Below, piece after piece: positions 11,642 through 23,484 of a DNA stretch of 64,000 bases (the stretch's first letter is position 1; each line of letters begins with the position of its first letter). A program made the position numbers and the translations under genes. This DNA is from Orientallactaga sibirica (taxonomy: Eukaryota; Chordata; Mammalia; Rodentia; Dipodidae). Where the stretch lies: NCBI GenBank assembly GCA_036365145.1, contig JAEOAD010000699.1:10699001-10763000 (forward strand), given 5' to 3'. The notes beneath the pieces are model-generated. The model was not told where the DNA came from and did no database searches. It saw nothing but the letters and a program-made list of their open reading frames with translations.

Positions 11642-11786
11642 TGCCAGGGCCTCCAGCCACTGCAAACGAATTCCAGATGTATGTGTCCCCTTGTGCATCT
11701 GGCTAACATGGGTCCTGGAGAATTGAACCTGGGTCCTTTGGCTTTTCAGGCAAATGCCTTAACCGATAAGCCATCCCTCCAGCCCA
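11540..11786 (-). repeat. B2-type SINE with long (GA)n tract
   Basis: The reversed SINE ends 'taagccatccctccagccc'. Its pyrimidine tail appears here as about 55 bases of GA repeat (11577-11633). Confidence 0.9.
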
Positions 11787-11794
11787 GAGACTGT

Positions 11795-12068
11795 TTTTTT
11801 TTTTTTTTTTTTTTTGGAGAGAGACACAGAGAGAAATAGACAGAGAGGGAGAGGGAGACAGAGATGGGCGTGCCAGCAGTCTCTCAGTTGCTGTGAACGA
11901 AATCCAGATGTGTGCGCGCCCTTGTGGGCAAGTGTGGCATTGCACGCTTGCATCACTTTGCATCTGGCTAAACGTGGGACCTGGAGTTTGGAACCACTGG
12001 AGATTGGAACCAGCGTTCTTAGGCTTAGCAGGCAGGTGCCTTAACCACTAAGCCATCTCTCCAGTCCC
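11795..12068 (-). repeat. B2-type SINE, long variant
   Basis: It has the extra segment 'gtgtggcattgcacgcttgc' also seen at 29061-29346, and ends 'taagccatctctccagtccc'. It is inserted next to the previous SINE in the same direction. Confidence 0.9.
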
Positions 12069-12235
12069 AGAGACTGTTTTTAAAGCATGAAGATATAAGG
12101 GTAACTTCTTTACCAATACTACATTTGAAGATATAATAAATATATATTTTAGAAGGCAGAAATACATAGTATACTGTTGCTAATAACCAATGGACTGCAC
12201 TGATAAAAATGGTGCCTATTTTATTGTAGATATAT

Positions 12236-12476
12236 ATATATATTTTTTGTTGTTGTTTATTTTTTATTTATTTATTTGAAAGTGACAGAGAGAGAAAGAG
12301 GCTGTTAAATAGAGATAGAATGGGCATACCAGGGCCTCCAGCCACTGCAAATGAACTCCAGATGCATGCACCCCCTTGTGCATCTGGCTTACGTGGGTCC
12401 TAGGGAATTGAGCCTCAAACCAGGGTCCTTAGGCTTCACAGGTAAGTGTTTAACCACTAACCCATCTCTCCAGCCC
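12236..12476 (-). repeat. B2-type SINE
   Basis: Reversed SINE with 'gggcctccagccactgcaaa' and 'taacccatctctccagcccc'. Confidence 0.9.
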
Positions 12477-12484
12477 CTGTAGAT

Positions 12485-12742
12485 ATATTTTTAAACTATT
12501 TATTTATTTGTTGTGGTGTGAGTGCTCATGTGTATGCACATGCATGTGTGGGCACATATATAGAAGTCAAAGGACAACTTTAAGATCTGTCCTTACCTTC
12601 TACCTCATTTGAGGCAGGATCTCTCTTATCCCCCTCACCATAGGTGTAGTGCACTGGGATTACAGAAATTTACCACAGATACAGGTACTCAGAGTTATGT
12701 AGCAAATACTTTATCTACAGAGTCATCTCCCCATCCATGTAG
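12485..12742 (-). repeat. Composite rodent repeat, same type as 3715-4010
   Basis: It contains 'agaagtcaaaggacaacttt', 'ggcaggatctctcttatccc', 'gtgcactgggattacaga' and 'cagagtcatctccccatcc'. The arrangement is that of an older reversed rodent SINE composite. Confidence 0.5.
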
Positions 12743-12779
12743 ATTTTTTATATAAGGACTCATGGGACACATTCATTTT

Positions 12780-13668
12780 AAAAATTAGGTCTCAACTCCA
12801 CATGCTTAGGCTGCAAGGCCACTGAGAAATATTGTGGGAGCTGAGCTGAAAACCTCCTCCCTGTAGACCAGCTGACAGAAATCTGGAAAAAGCTATGCTG
12901 CATGCAATTCTATGGGAGAGAGAGAAGTCATCAGTGGACATAAACAACAGTGGACACTGCAAGTCTTAAGTTTGGCCAGTCAGGCCAAATAGTCAATGGT
13001 TTCAATAGTGGCATGTCTGTTATGGGGAAACTAACCCCTCTCTAATTGAACTGGAGGCCCACTCCACAGGAGGGAACACATGCCTGATATTGAAAACCTA
13101 TGACAGGGGAGGTCATGAGCCCTAGGGGTGTAATGCCTGCTGGTACCTGGCTAAATGAACATATTATGCTCAACAAACTGCCCAGTAAGCACTTCTTTTA
13201 ATGTTCATACCCATATATTAATGCTACTCTCACTTTTTTGGTTAGAGAAGCTTCTCTTTTCAGATGGCAGTGACCTCTGGGATGATTCAAAAGGCACCAT
13301 AGTGCTGACCAGAACTGACAGAGGAGTGCTCAGCACTGAAACATCTCTGTCATACCTTCCAATGCTCAGGGTCTATTGCAGAAGAGGTGGTGGAAAGAAT
13401 GTAAGAGCCAAAGGAAGGGTAGGACTCCTTACAATGCACTCTTCCAGACACAAAATGGCCTGGATATCCATGACCTCATAGTTCTTGGCACTACCTACAC
13501 AACACCTTTATAATAGGAGGAAAAGATTATGACATCAAAATAAAAGAGAGACTAATTGAGAGAGGGAGGGAATATGATGGAGTATGGAGTTGTGAAGGTT
13601 AAAGTGGGGGGGAGAATTATGGTTAATTGTCTATAATTATGGAAGTTATCCAAAAAATTAAATACATT
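12780..13668 (+). mobile_element. L1 3' UTR fragment
   Basis: From about 13085 to 13660 it is colinear with 58650-59215, sharing 'gttcatacccatatatta', 'agacacaaaatggcctggat' and 'gtctataattatgg', and ends in an A-rich tail. That copy follows an ORF2 end directly, so this is L1 3' UTR. The apparent open frame at 13155-13481 is therefore not a gene. Confidence 0.78.
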
Positions 13669-13703
<35 letters not shown>

Positions 13704-13900
13704 TTTGAGAGAGAGAGAGAGAGAAAGAGGCAGAGAGAAAGGGAGAGAGAGGGCACACCAGGGCCTCCAGCCACTATAATCGAACTCCAGAGGCACATGC
13801 CCCCTTGTGCATCTGGTTTATATGGGTCCTGGAAAGTCAAACTGGGATCGTTTGGCTCTGCAGGCAAATGCCTTAACCATTAAGCCATCTCTCCAGACCA
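13669..13900 (-). repeat. B2-type SINE with (TTTA)n tail
   Basis: A run of ATTT units (13669-13706) is the tail of the minus SINE, which ends 'taagccatctctccagacc'. It sits at the A-tail of the preceding L1. Confidence 0.9.
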
Positions 13901-14867
13901 ATAATTTTTTAAAAAAATTAGATCTCAAAACAAAAAAGTTTATCTCTGAGGTATTGAAGTCACAGGAACTCTATAACTCATTCTCTGCTCATTTATTTGT
14001 TCATTCAACAAACACTTAAACTCCTACAGGAAGCTAAGCCTATTGTAGGTTCTGGTGATAAACAGTGAATCATGACCAGGGCTCTCCTCTTACATATCAG
14101 GGGGAAAGACAGTAGAAAGGGAGCAATAGAAGATGTGATCCATGGACAATATAGGATATAACACATGACCTCCAAACAGGTTTCAGTAGTAAAAAGAAAG
14201 AGTGGCATCATAGCTTTCCAGAGCCAGAGGAAAAGAACTGTCAGCCACAGTTCCATGTTGAGTACTCCAGGAATGAGAAAAAACAAAGACATTCTCAGGG
14301 GAAGAATAATGAAGACAATTTGCCACCAGCTGAGTAACCCTTAAAAATGAACTGAAGGAAATCCTTCACAGAGAAAGGAAGTGATAAAAGAAGGAATCTT
14401 GGAGCACCAGGCAAGAATAAACAGTGAAAAGAGCAGAAATACGGGAACATATGATAGACTATTTTTCTTTCCTCATGAGTTCTATAAATTCTGTTGTAAC
14501 AAAAACCATTACAGCAGCCTGGACTCAAGATGATATTTAAAGTGGGAAAAATAAAGAGACCTAAATTTCCACACCTTACTCAAAGTGGTGAGACTTGGGT
14601 AACAACAGGCTGTCATGTCACATATGTACATTGTAATACTCAGACAACCACTATGAGGATGATACTGAAGTGTACTCAAAACACTGTAATTAATTCAAGA
14701 TGGAATCCTAGCAGATGTTTAAAGTATCTTCCAGAAAGACAAGAAGATGGAATTGAGAACTCAAGGAAACAAGTAGAAAACAAGTAATAATGGCAAAATT
14801 AAGTACTAACATAGCAACAATAATCTGAATTGTAAATTATCTACAAACACCAATCAAAACATAGGCT

Positions 14868-15092
14868 TGGGCTGCAGATATGGCTCAGCGGTTAAAACAC
14901 TTGCCTGCAAAGCCTAAGAACCCATGTTCTACTCTCCAGATCCCCTGTTAGCCAGATGCACAAAGGTGAGGCAAGCACAAGGTTGCACATGCTCACTAGG
15001 TGGCACAAGCATCTGGCATTTGATTGCGGTGGCTGAGGCCTCAGTGCACCAGTTCTTTCTCTCTCCTCTCTCTCTGTCAAAAAACAAAACAG
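14868..15092 (+). repeat. B2-type SINE
   Basis: 'gggctgcagatatggctcag' head, 'agccagatgcacaaaggtga' body, CT tail and CAAAA end. Confidence 0.88.
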
Positions 15093-15096
15093 GCTT

Positions 15097-15305
15097 GGGC
15101 TGGAGAGATGGCTCAGCAGTTGAGGCACTTGTATGCAAAACCTAACGATCTGGGTACAATTTCCCAGTGCCCACAGAAAGCCAGATGCACAAAGAGGTGC
15201 ATGCATCTGGAGGTCCTCTGCAGGGGCTGGAGGCCCTGACATACCCATTCTCTGTCTGTCTCTCTTCTCTCTTTCTCTCTCTGCTTGCAAATACATATAT
15301 ATAGG
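15097..15305 (+). repeat. B2-type SINE
   Basis: 'gggctggagagatggctcag' head, a second copy directly after the previous one in the same direction, with a CT-rich then AT-rich tail. Confidence 0.9.
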
Positions 15306-16235
15306 CTTGTCAGTGTAGATTTAAGAAGGAAAAACATGACTCAAGTATATGCTGACAAGAAACACACTTCAGATGTGATGACATAGGCATGTTGAAGTAA
15401 AAGGATGAAAAACAGAACATGTAAACATTATTCCAAAAAGATGCAAATGGCTGTGTTCACCTCTAATAAAGTAGACTTCAGAAGAAGAAAAAATAAAGAC
15501 AAAGAGGGGCATTATATAATAGTAAAAAAGATCAGTAATCACCCCAAATATATGCTCACCTAGCAGCATAGCCCCTGTCTCCTTCTTCTTTCCAAATGAT
15601 GTTATAGCCCAGTGAGTTGGTGTCAGTCCAGCAAACCTTATCACTGTCACCACTGTGTTGAGGATCCTCGAGACCATCTCCACCTTTGGAGATACAGTAT
15701 AAGGACTCATGGGACTTGGCATGGGACTGTACTCCTGGCTAAGATTTGTGTAGAAAAGAAGCACTTTCAGATCATAAGGAGAAATGGGGAAAGAGCAAGT
15801 GTGTGAGGTTACCCTAGCTCAATCTCTCTATGTGCGGTATGCCAGAGCCCACTCTTCAACAAGCGTATAGCAACACACAGCACCATGTGACAGTTCTGTT
15901 CAGAGAAGCCCATCAGAGACTTGATATCCAACATTTTTATCAGAAGCAGACCACATAGCACCCTCAGCCTAACCCATGCCAAAGAACAGACTCTCACAAG
16001 GAGAGCAAGTGGTCCGTGTAAAGCATATTATTTGTACAGCAAACTTATCAGCGAACTATTGACAGGGAACCCTCCACAAGTCAAGTTTTTCGTTGGCAGC
16101 TAAGGTCCAACCTTGTACAGGCCTTTCTAAGACTAGCAGTCTCAGGCCTGCAGTGTTTTCTCTTTTCTGTGCAGTTGTAGAAGTCTGTGAATATACTAAG
16201 AAAATATTGAATCACTCTTTATTTTTTAAATTCTT

Positions 16236-16420
16236 TTTAAAAATATTTTTTAATCTTATTTATTAGAGGCAGAAGAGGAGGAGAGAATGGGCCACTGCAA
16301 ATGAACTACAGACACATGTGCCACCTTTTGCATCTGCCTTACATGGGACCTGGGGATTTGAACTTGGGTCCTTTGGCTTTACAGGCAAGTGCCTTTATCA
16401 CTAAGCCATCTTTTCAGTCC
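16236..16420 (-). repeat. B2-type SINE, diverged
   Basis: Reversed SINE: 'gggccactgcaaatgaacta' and 'cactaagccatcttttcagt'. Confidence 0.8.
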
Positions 16421-16759
16421 TGAATCACTCTTTAAATGTGGCTGAATATATGAATTATCTCATACTGAGGTTGTTAAAAGAAACTCCCAGCAAAATTTTT
16501 TCTCTAAACATAGAAAGGTTTGTTAAGAAGCTCTGCGGAAAAGCAAACAGCTCAAACAATCTTAACAAAGAAGAATGAAGTGGGAGGAAACACTCCATCT
16601 GACATTAAAGTGTAGCTGCAACAACCAAGGCAGGCATTTATCTGCATTGGCAAGAGACCCTAGTGCACCTACACTGCCTTCCCCCACATTGCAAAGGACT
16701 AAAAATAAATTTAAAAAAGAAAAAAATCCAGACAAATGAAATATAAAAAGATCAAATTT

Positions 16760-17345
16760 GGGGCTAAGGATATGGTTCAGTGGGGAAAGTACTTGCCATG
16801 TGTAGCAGACAGCTTCAGGTTCGCTGAGATGAACTTCTAGACCAGGCACAGTTATGGAGGAAGGGATATTTATTGTAGCTTACAGATCCAAGGGAAGTTC
16901 CATGATGGCAGGAGAAGCTGGCCTGCTCTTACAGGACCAGACAGAGAGAGAGAGAGAAAGCCAAAAGCCAAAAGCACAGCATACCTCAGGAACTCCAACT
17001 AGACACACTTTGCATATCTTTATATTAAAATCCTAAACCCACCACCACACCTTAAGATCCAACCAGAGACACTGCCTCCAGCCAAGTGGCTGCAGATGCA
17101 AACTACAAACTAATAAAATACTGAATATATTTGGGGCCATCTATTCAAACTACCACACCATGCAAGCATGAGGACCTGAGTTTAGATCCCAGCACCACAT
17201 AAAATGTCAGGTATGATGGAGTGTACCCACAATCCCAGCACTGAGGACGCAGAGACAGGGAATCCCTGGGACTCACTGTCTAAGAAGTCTAACCATGTCA
17301 GTGAGCTCTAGATTCAGTGAGAGATGCTATGTAAAAGAGAGCAAA
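16760..17345 (+). repeat. B4 SINE split by an LTR insertion
   Basis: The ID-like head (16760-16800, 'gggctaaggatatggttcag') and the B1-like rest (17158-17345, 'cacaatcccagcactgagg') are separated by the solo LTR at 16801-17157. Removing the LTR and one copy of CCATG restores 'cttgccatgcaagcatg'. Confidence 0.8.
16801..17157 (-). mobile_element. Solo MaLR LTR, ORR1-like
   Basis: TGTAGCAGACAG...CTACCACA with TG/CA ends, flanked by the 5-bp duplication CCATG (16796-16800 and 17158-17162). It shares 'tccatgatggcaggag' with the LTRs at 9 and 30 kb. No internal sequence remains. Confidence 0.87.
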
Positions 17346-17474
17346 TGAGAAAGATACCTGACATCAACCTCTGGGCTCCACATACACATCCACTAGCACA
17401 CTCATATGCATTCACACACATACGAACATACATATACACATGCATACCACATACATATATACATGTGAAAATAT

Positions 17475-19115
17475 TAAATTTAAACAGATATTCAAATTAT
17501 TGGGACCTAAAGCTAGACAGAAGGTTCTCAGACTTGACACTAAATGTACAGTTCATGAAAGGAAAAATTCATTAATTTGGACTCTAATAAAATCCCACAT
17601 AAAGAGGATTGGAAGGCGGACCATAGACTGCAAGAAAATGCGTGCAATCCATATCACTGACAGAGGACTAGCATCTAGAATACAGAAAGAAGGCTGAAAA
17701 CTCTACAGCACACACACACAGAGATACACACACACATGAAAACAAACAAAAGACATAAGCACATATCTCTCAGACAAGGTCCTTTGATGGAAATGCCACA
17801 GACAGATACAACCACAGACATACCACACACTATCAGATTGTTGAAAAGACCACCAGGAAGTGCTGGCGAGAATGCTGAGAAACTAGATCATTCACACATC
17901 TTTGGTGGGAATGTAGAATGGCCAGCTGCTCTGGAAAACAGTTTGGCAGTTTCTTATAAAATCAGACATATGATCACTATCTAATCCAACCACTGATCCC
18001 TTGGGCATGTTGATCCCAGAGAAAGGGGAACTAATGTCCACATAAAAATCCACACATAAATATTGACAGCAGCTATATTGGCAATAGCCCCAAACTGGAG
18101 TCAATCCAAATGTCCTTTAACAGGTGACTGGTGACGCCAGCTATAGTACATCCATACGATGGAATATTACGAGGCAATAAAAGGAACAAATTATTGAAAC
18201 ACATAGAAACTTGGATGACTCTCTATAGAAATTTGCTGCGTGGCAATAATTCCAACCCTAAATTATTCCATTTATAGAACAGTTACAAATGACAGAATTT
18301 GGGACAGGTTAGTGGCTGCCAGAACTTGGGAACCTAGGGATGAAGGAAGCCAGAGACGAGCGTGGTTATGAAGGGATCCTGAAGGAATCCGTGCTTTTGT
18401 ACTGCTGAGTTTTATTTTCCTACATTTTAGATACTAGTTCTTCATTGGTTATGTCATTTTCAAGTTTATTTATCACATTTGAATCTGGTCTTTTCTCCTT
18501 CATCCCATAGGCTTTCCTAGAGCAGTATCTTGTCTGTGGTGGTGGCTGCAAGAACCTACACAGGTGATAAAACTATAGAAAGAACTACACACACATAAAG
18601 TGAGTTAAAGTAAAACAGGAGATTTGAATAAAATCAGTGGGCTGAATCAATGTCACTTTCCGGACTATGATATTATCCACATGTTACATAGCCTCAGACT
18701 CAATCAGCCATGGGTGGGAATTATTTGGGGGAAAAAAATTCTGCCTGCACTGAAGAAACCTTTTCTTACCATCATTCCTTAAACAATGCAGTATAACAGC
18801 TTTTTGCACAGAACCCATCTTACATTAGGTATGGCAAGTCATATAGAGTGATTTGAAGTACAGGAGGATGTTTGTAGTCTCTGCAAATGCTATGCCATTT
18901 TATGTGGGGGCCTTGAGCAGACACAGATTTGGCATCCTTAGAGATTGGGAGGTCCTGGAACCAATGCCCAAGTGATGAATACACTATGGGTTTTGGAAAA
19001 TGTTACCATTGGAGAAAACTGAGCAGAATATAAAAGGGATCTCTCTCAATTATTTCTTACAACTACATATAAATCTATAATTACCTCAATAAAAATTTCA
19101 ATTAAAAATAATAAA
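17475..19115 (+). mobile_element. Old L1 3' end (L1M-like)
   Basis: Diverged ORF2 tail and 3' UTR: 'tcactgacagaggactagca', 'tggagtcaatccaaatgtcc', 'acatccatacgatggaatat', ending 'ataattacctcaataaaaat'. It looks older than the other L1s here, with no open frame of note. Confidence 0.75.
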
Positions 19116-19627
19116 GCAAGCATAACACTATAATCCAGGGGAAAAGGCATGGTGGGCCTCATGAAGTCTCCCAGCCCATTCCTTAGGGTGGTCCAGGGGT
19201 CTCAATGTTTCATGGGCCCACCCCCACTCCAGTCTCTGCTTTTACATGGCGCACTGTGTAGGCATCTCCCCGTTGAGGGGTGAGATGGTAGATTGCTGTC
19301 CCCAGGAGACCCCGCACTATCAGTCTCTAACAGACCCTGAGTGGGGCTCAGGGCTCATTAGGAAGGGGAGGTCAGTGAGGAGGAGCACTGCACACCTGGA
19401 AGTCATCAGCAGCTCGGTCTGCTCACACTTGCTTTCTACTGTGTTCAAAACCCAAGGGGGAGGCCCGGGCAAGGCTTCAGATGAGTGATCAAGGTTCCTC
19501 AAAGCTGCCTGCCTTAGCCAAGCAGGCAGTTCATTGTGAGAGCAACAATGAAGACCAACTATAAAAAGCTGAACATTTACCTATGGGAAGAATAGAAATT
19601 GTGGGTGGTATCTAAAGGAATGTGCCT

Positions 19628-19722
19628 TGGGCTGGGGATATAGCTCAGTGGCAGAGCATTTGCCTAGCATTGAGAGGCCCCACGTTGGATCCCTAGAACT
19701 TCAAAGAAAAAGAAAAAGAAAA
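19628..19722 (+). repeat. ID SINE
   Basis: 'ggggatatagctcagtggca' and 'gcatttgcctagcat' head, followed by a GAAAAA-rich tail: the ID (BC1-like) pattern. Confidence 0.88.
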
Positions 19723-20299
19723 AACAACGTGCACTGGCAAAACAATCTCAGAGTGAATGGAGTACCCGAGCTCTCCCAGCAGTCCTTCTGACCCTCACCT
19801 GTGCTCAGGCTGTTCAAGAGTTAGATTTGACCATAGATCCGAGTTGGCAGCAAAGGAATGGTATTAAAGATTTGTGTCTCTGCCACCACACACTCCAAAG
19901 AAGCTTATGCTCTACCTAAAACACATTCAGGGTCAAGACAAGTCTATCTCCTCCCACTGTTCCCATATAGCGACCTCCAGCCCCATCAGTTGAGACATTC
20001 TGCATCCACATCCCTGGACCGCCTACCACACCCCTCCCTCATGCAGTGCACTGGATAAGGGGCATGTCCAAAGATATAGCAGGAAGCCCTCTCTGCTCTT
20101 GGGCCAGGGACCAGGGCATAAATGTTGGCTTAACACCTGCAGAGGTGGCTGAGTACAGATGGAGGTGTCCTGTGAGACTGAGTTCCAGTGGGATAGATAG
20201 GGTGTGGTGACTCTCACTGGATGCTGTTAAGACCCACGAAAGGCCAAAGTCTGACATTTGGGGAAAAAAAAAGAAAAAGCTTGAAGTTTTTGACCCACT

Positions 20300-20455
20300 G
20301 AGTTAAATTAGGGTTGCTTGCATGGGTGGGAGGTTATATACTGGAGGGTGGGCAACCCACCAATGGCTATACCACTAAAGGATGTTACTCCCCCTTGCCC
20401 AGCAATCATCCATTGCCATCATTTATTCTGTAAGGTGTTATGGGTCAAAAACAAA
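20300..20455 (+). repeat. Unclassified rodent repeat, also at 27158-27480
   Basis: 'gagttaaattagggttgctt', 'caatggctataccactaaag' and 'cccagcaatcatccattgcc' recur with changes at 27158-27300. The family was not identified. Confidence 0.55.
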
Positions 20456-20461
20456 CAGCAG

Positions 20462-20700
20462 GGCTGGAGAGATGGCTTGGCAGTTAAGGCTCCTGCCTGC
20501 CAAGCCCAAGAACCCAGGTTCCAATCTCCAGATCTCATGTTTAGCCAGATGCAAAAATTGACGCAAGGTCGCAATGCCGCACTTGCCCACAAGGGGGCAC
20601 AGGCATCTGGAGTACATTCACAGCAGCTGCCTGCTGACACACCCATTCTATCTCTCTCTCAAATTAAAAAAAAATTTAAAATTTAAAAATTAAAAAAAAA
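20462..20700 (+). repeat. B2-type SINE, long variant
   Basis: 'gggctggagagatggcttgg' head, 'acttgcccacaagggggcac' middle, CT and A-rich tail. Confidence 0.9.
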
Positions 20701-21100
20701 ACAGCAACAACAACAAAAAACATGAAAGTGAGATAGGAATCTACTAAAAAAAGGTTTTAGTGTGGAGTAAAACAGGGTAATTTCAGGGAATGAGACCAAA
20801 ATACATTGTGCATATGTATGAAAGTGTCACTAACAAAAAAGACGTTTGAGGATTTTGTTTGCTTCTTGATTAAAATGACCAAAGCTGTGCCTTGCGTGCC
20901 ATGTGAAAAAGACCCCACAAAGTCCAGAGCACTTCCACCCTCTTCTCCAGGGTAGTGTGCTTTTGCAGGGAATGGGCCTCCAGATCCCATCCTGTTTAAG
21001 CTGGCAGCCACTTGGACACTTGGGACATAATGTCATTGCTGACCTAGAAATTCACTGCAGAATGGAGGCCAAGGTGGAAAAGGCTTTATTTTGGGGAGTG

Positions 21101-21136
<36 letters not shown>
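21101..21136. repeat. (GT)n microsatellite
   Basis: About 36 bases of uninterrupted GT. Confidence 0.97.
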
Positions 21137-21138
<2 letters not shown>

Positions 21139-21341
21139 ATTCATTTATCACACCTAAAGGACAAAAAAGACTGCTTAACTTATTTCATCACACTGCCTCT
21201 TATACAAAAACTTCCTGGTTAACACATTTCAAAGAAAACTGTTTGTCACTTTCCATTCTATTTATTGTAAATTCTGAAATCAATGGCATAATATCTCATG
21301 TGTTACTATAGGAAAACTAACCCTTGCCCCCTCCTTACTCC

Positions 21342-21342
<1 letters not shown>

Positions 21343-21395
<53 letters not shown>
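21343..21395. repeat. (CA)n microsatellite
   Basis: About 53 bases of uninterrupted CA. It produces poly-His/Thr and poly-Cys/Val artefact frames. Confidence 0.97.
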
Positions 21396-21398
<3 letters not shown>

Positions 21399-22361
21399 CC
21401 TTTGCAACTTAGCACATTAAAGGCCTTTAAAAAGCATCTAACACTGTCCTTCAATATCCCATGCCTTTGTTCTTCCATTCCTTTGTTCTCCTGCCAGCTC
21501 ATGAGCTCTGGGGGCTGCTTTGGTGGCAAACCCCGAGCCCCTGGAATGTGGCTGCAGGTCCACAGCTGGCTCTGTGAGGCAACAAAGCAGAAAAGGCAGA
21601 GCACTCATCTTCCAGCCCCGCCCTGCGGGAAAGCAAGTTCAGGGAGACAACTGTGGGCACCACAACATGAGGATACCAGTCCCAAGAGTTCCTCCAGAGG
21701 GTCTTCTCTGCCGTCTTGTCCTTCTGTTTGGGCAGCCAACATGCCAGATGAGGCTGAGATGGGAGCAGAGGTTCTGGGTCAGGGCCCCCCAGCAAGACTT
21801 GATGAGTCCTGGTACTAATGAGGTATCCAAGTTGCAACCCGCTTTTTGGCCCTGTCCACCCTATGGTTTGCAAGGCTGGTTAGAACTTGTTAAGGTTAAA
21901 ACATATGCAGTACCTGGTTGTTGTCTAGCAGCTTAAAAAACATATGTATGGGGAATTATGCCCTAGACAACACCCTTGCTCTGCAAAGGCTCTGAAACAA
22001 ACACTGCTCCTAAGCGTCCTGACGCCCCCCGGCACTGTATCATTTGTTCAAAGCATGCCTTTGCGCTCACTGCCTTGCAGCATGTTATTTGCTGTCTGCC
22101 AGGGAAACCTGACCTCCCAAACGCAGATCTGGACGACTTACACTTTCAACACTTACACAGGCTTTTCCTCGGGTCATCATTTTGCAATTAAGTTGTTCAT
22201 AAAAATCTAATGGGTCATGAGATAGTTAAGTAGTAGACTAGCAACAGCCCTTGATGCAGAAAGTGACTAAGCCACACACTCAGCAGGCCAGTTTTTAAAA
22301 TAACATTGTTCTTGTCCGTTTAGAGTTTCAAAATACTATTTCTTTTAATTTTGTGCTTTGT

Positions 22362-22393
<32 letters not shown>

Positions 22394-22455
22394 TACACCC
22401 AGGGCCTCAAGCATCCTAAATAAATGCTGTATACTGAGCGATACCCCTAACCCTT
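22362..22455 (-). repeat. (GT)n tract followed by ID SINE
   Basis: GT run to about 22391, then 'agggcctcaagcatcctaaa' and 'actgagcgatacccctaacc', a reversed ID repeat. Confidence 0.7.
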
Positions 22456-22794
22456 GCACTATTTTACCCCCATCTGTGTCCTAAAAGAACATAGTCTGCA
22501 CTGGAGTCAGAGCAGGATTTCCAACTTTGTGCATTCTCTTTTCCTTGCCCATCTGTAAAGTCAAATAATAGTTCTCATCTACCTCCCTAGCAAGTTGTTC
22601 TAAGGAGGAGGGTAAACTAAATTCAGCATGAAGCAATGAGTAAGTGCTTGGTATATTTTAGAGATGCATATTATTAGCAAGTTCAAAATTGCACAAGCTT
22701 TGTGGAATCATCATGACATGCTTATATACATATATGTTTACTATTTTAACTGCATATATAAAAATAGCATGAAGTAAAGACTGTGTTCTATTTA

Positions 22795-23000
22795 TTTTTA
22801 ATTATTTATTTATTTGAAAGCAGAGAGAGACAGAAAGAAGGGGAGGGAGAGAGAGAATGAACATGCCAGGACCTCTAGCCACTGCAAAGGAACTCCAGAT
22901 ACATAAGCCACTTTGAGCATCTGGCTTTAGATACTAGTAAATGAACCCAGGTCTAGGCTTTGCAGACAAGTGCCTCAATCTCTGAGCCATCTCTCCAGCC
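22795..23000 (-). repeat. B2-type SINE
   Basis: Reversed SINE with 'cctctagccactgcaaagga' and 'ctgagccatctctccagccc'. Confidence 0.88.
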
Positions 23001-23433
23001 CAAGAGAGACCTTCTAATTAAAATCAAAATAATGATTGTAAACGTTTTGAAAGTACACTGTGGGTCAGCCTTCAGTGATTGGGGATGAAGCACCTTAGCT
23101 CTGACCGCTCACAGTGAACAAATATGGTCCATGAATTGGGTTTTATTACATTTTTATCCTCTTACCTTTGTAATTGCTTCAAGTTGTTTCCCTGCTGTTA
23201 GAGTGATTTGTGGGATGATTACAATGCCAGGATGACTGTAAATGAACGTCTGGATTAATGACAAATGATGTCAAAACCTGAGAATGTGGATGCAGACTGT
23301 AGTTAGACTAAAGAAGCAAAATGCCAAGAAACCATATTAAGTGGATACTATGCTTGAAAGACCTGTGGGATTTTCTTTTAAGTTTTGTTGTGTTCCCTAG
23401 AAGTGTGCCTCAGTCTTTTCTATGCCTGACTGT

Positions 23434-23484
23434 TTTTTTTTTTTTGTTTTTTTTGTTTTGTTTTGTTTTGTTTTGTTTTGTTTT
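23434..23484. repeat. (TTTTG)n simple repeat
   Basis: T-run followed by TTTTG units. Confidence 0.95.

Noticed and set aside
13155..13481. 108-codon frame on the + strand
   Set aside because: It is L1 3' UTR; the paralogous copy at 58.8-59.1 kb does not keep the frame.
19190..20260. Possible gene or LTR in this fairly GC-rich intronic stretch
   Set aside because: Frames are short on both strands, and I could find neither repeat boundaries nor conserved protein similarity.
21324..21818. 164-codon frame on the + strand beginning with a His/Thr repeat
   Set aside because: The start is a CA microsatellite; the rest has no domain or splice support.
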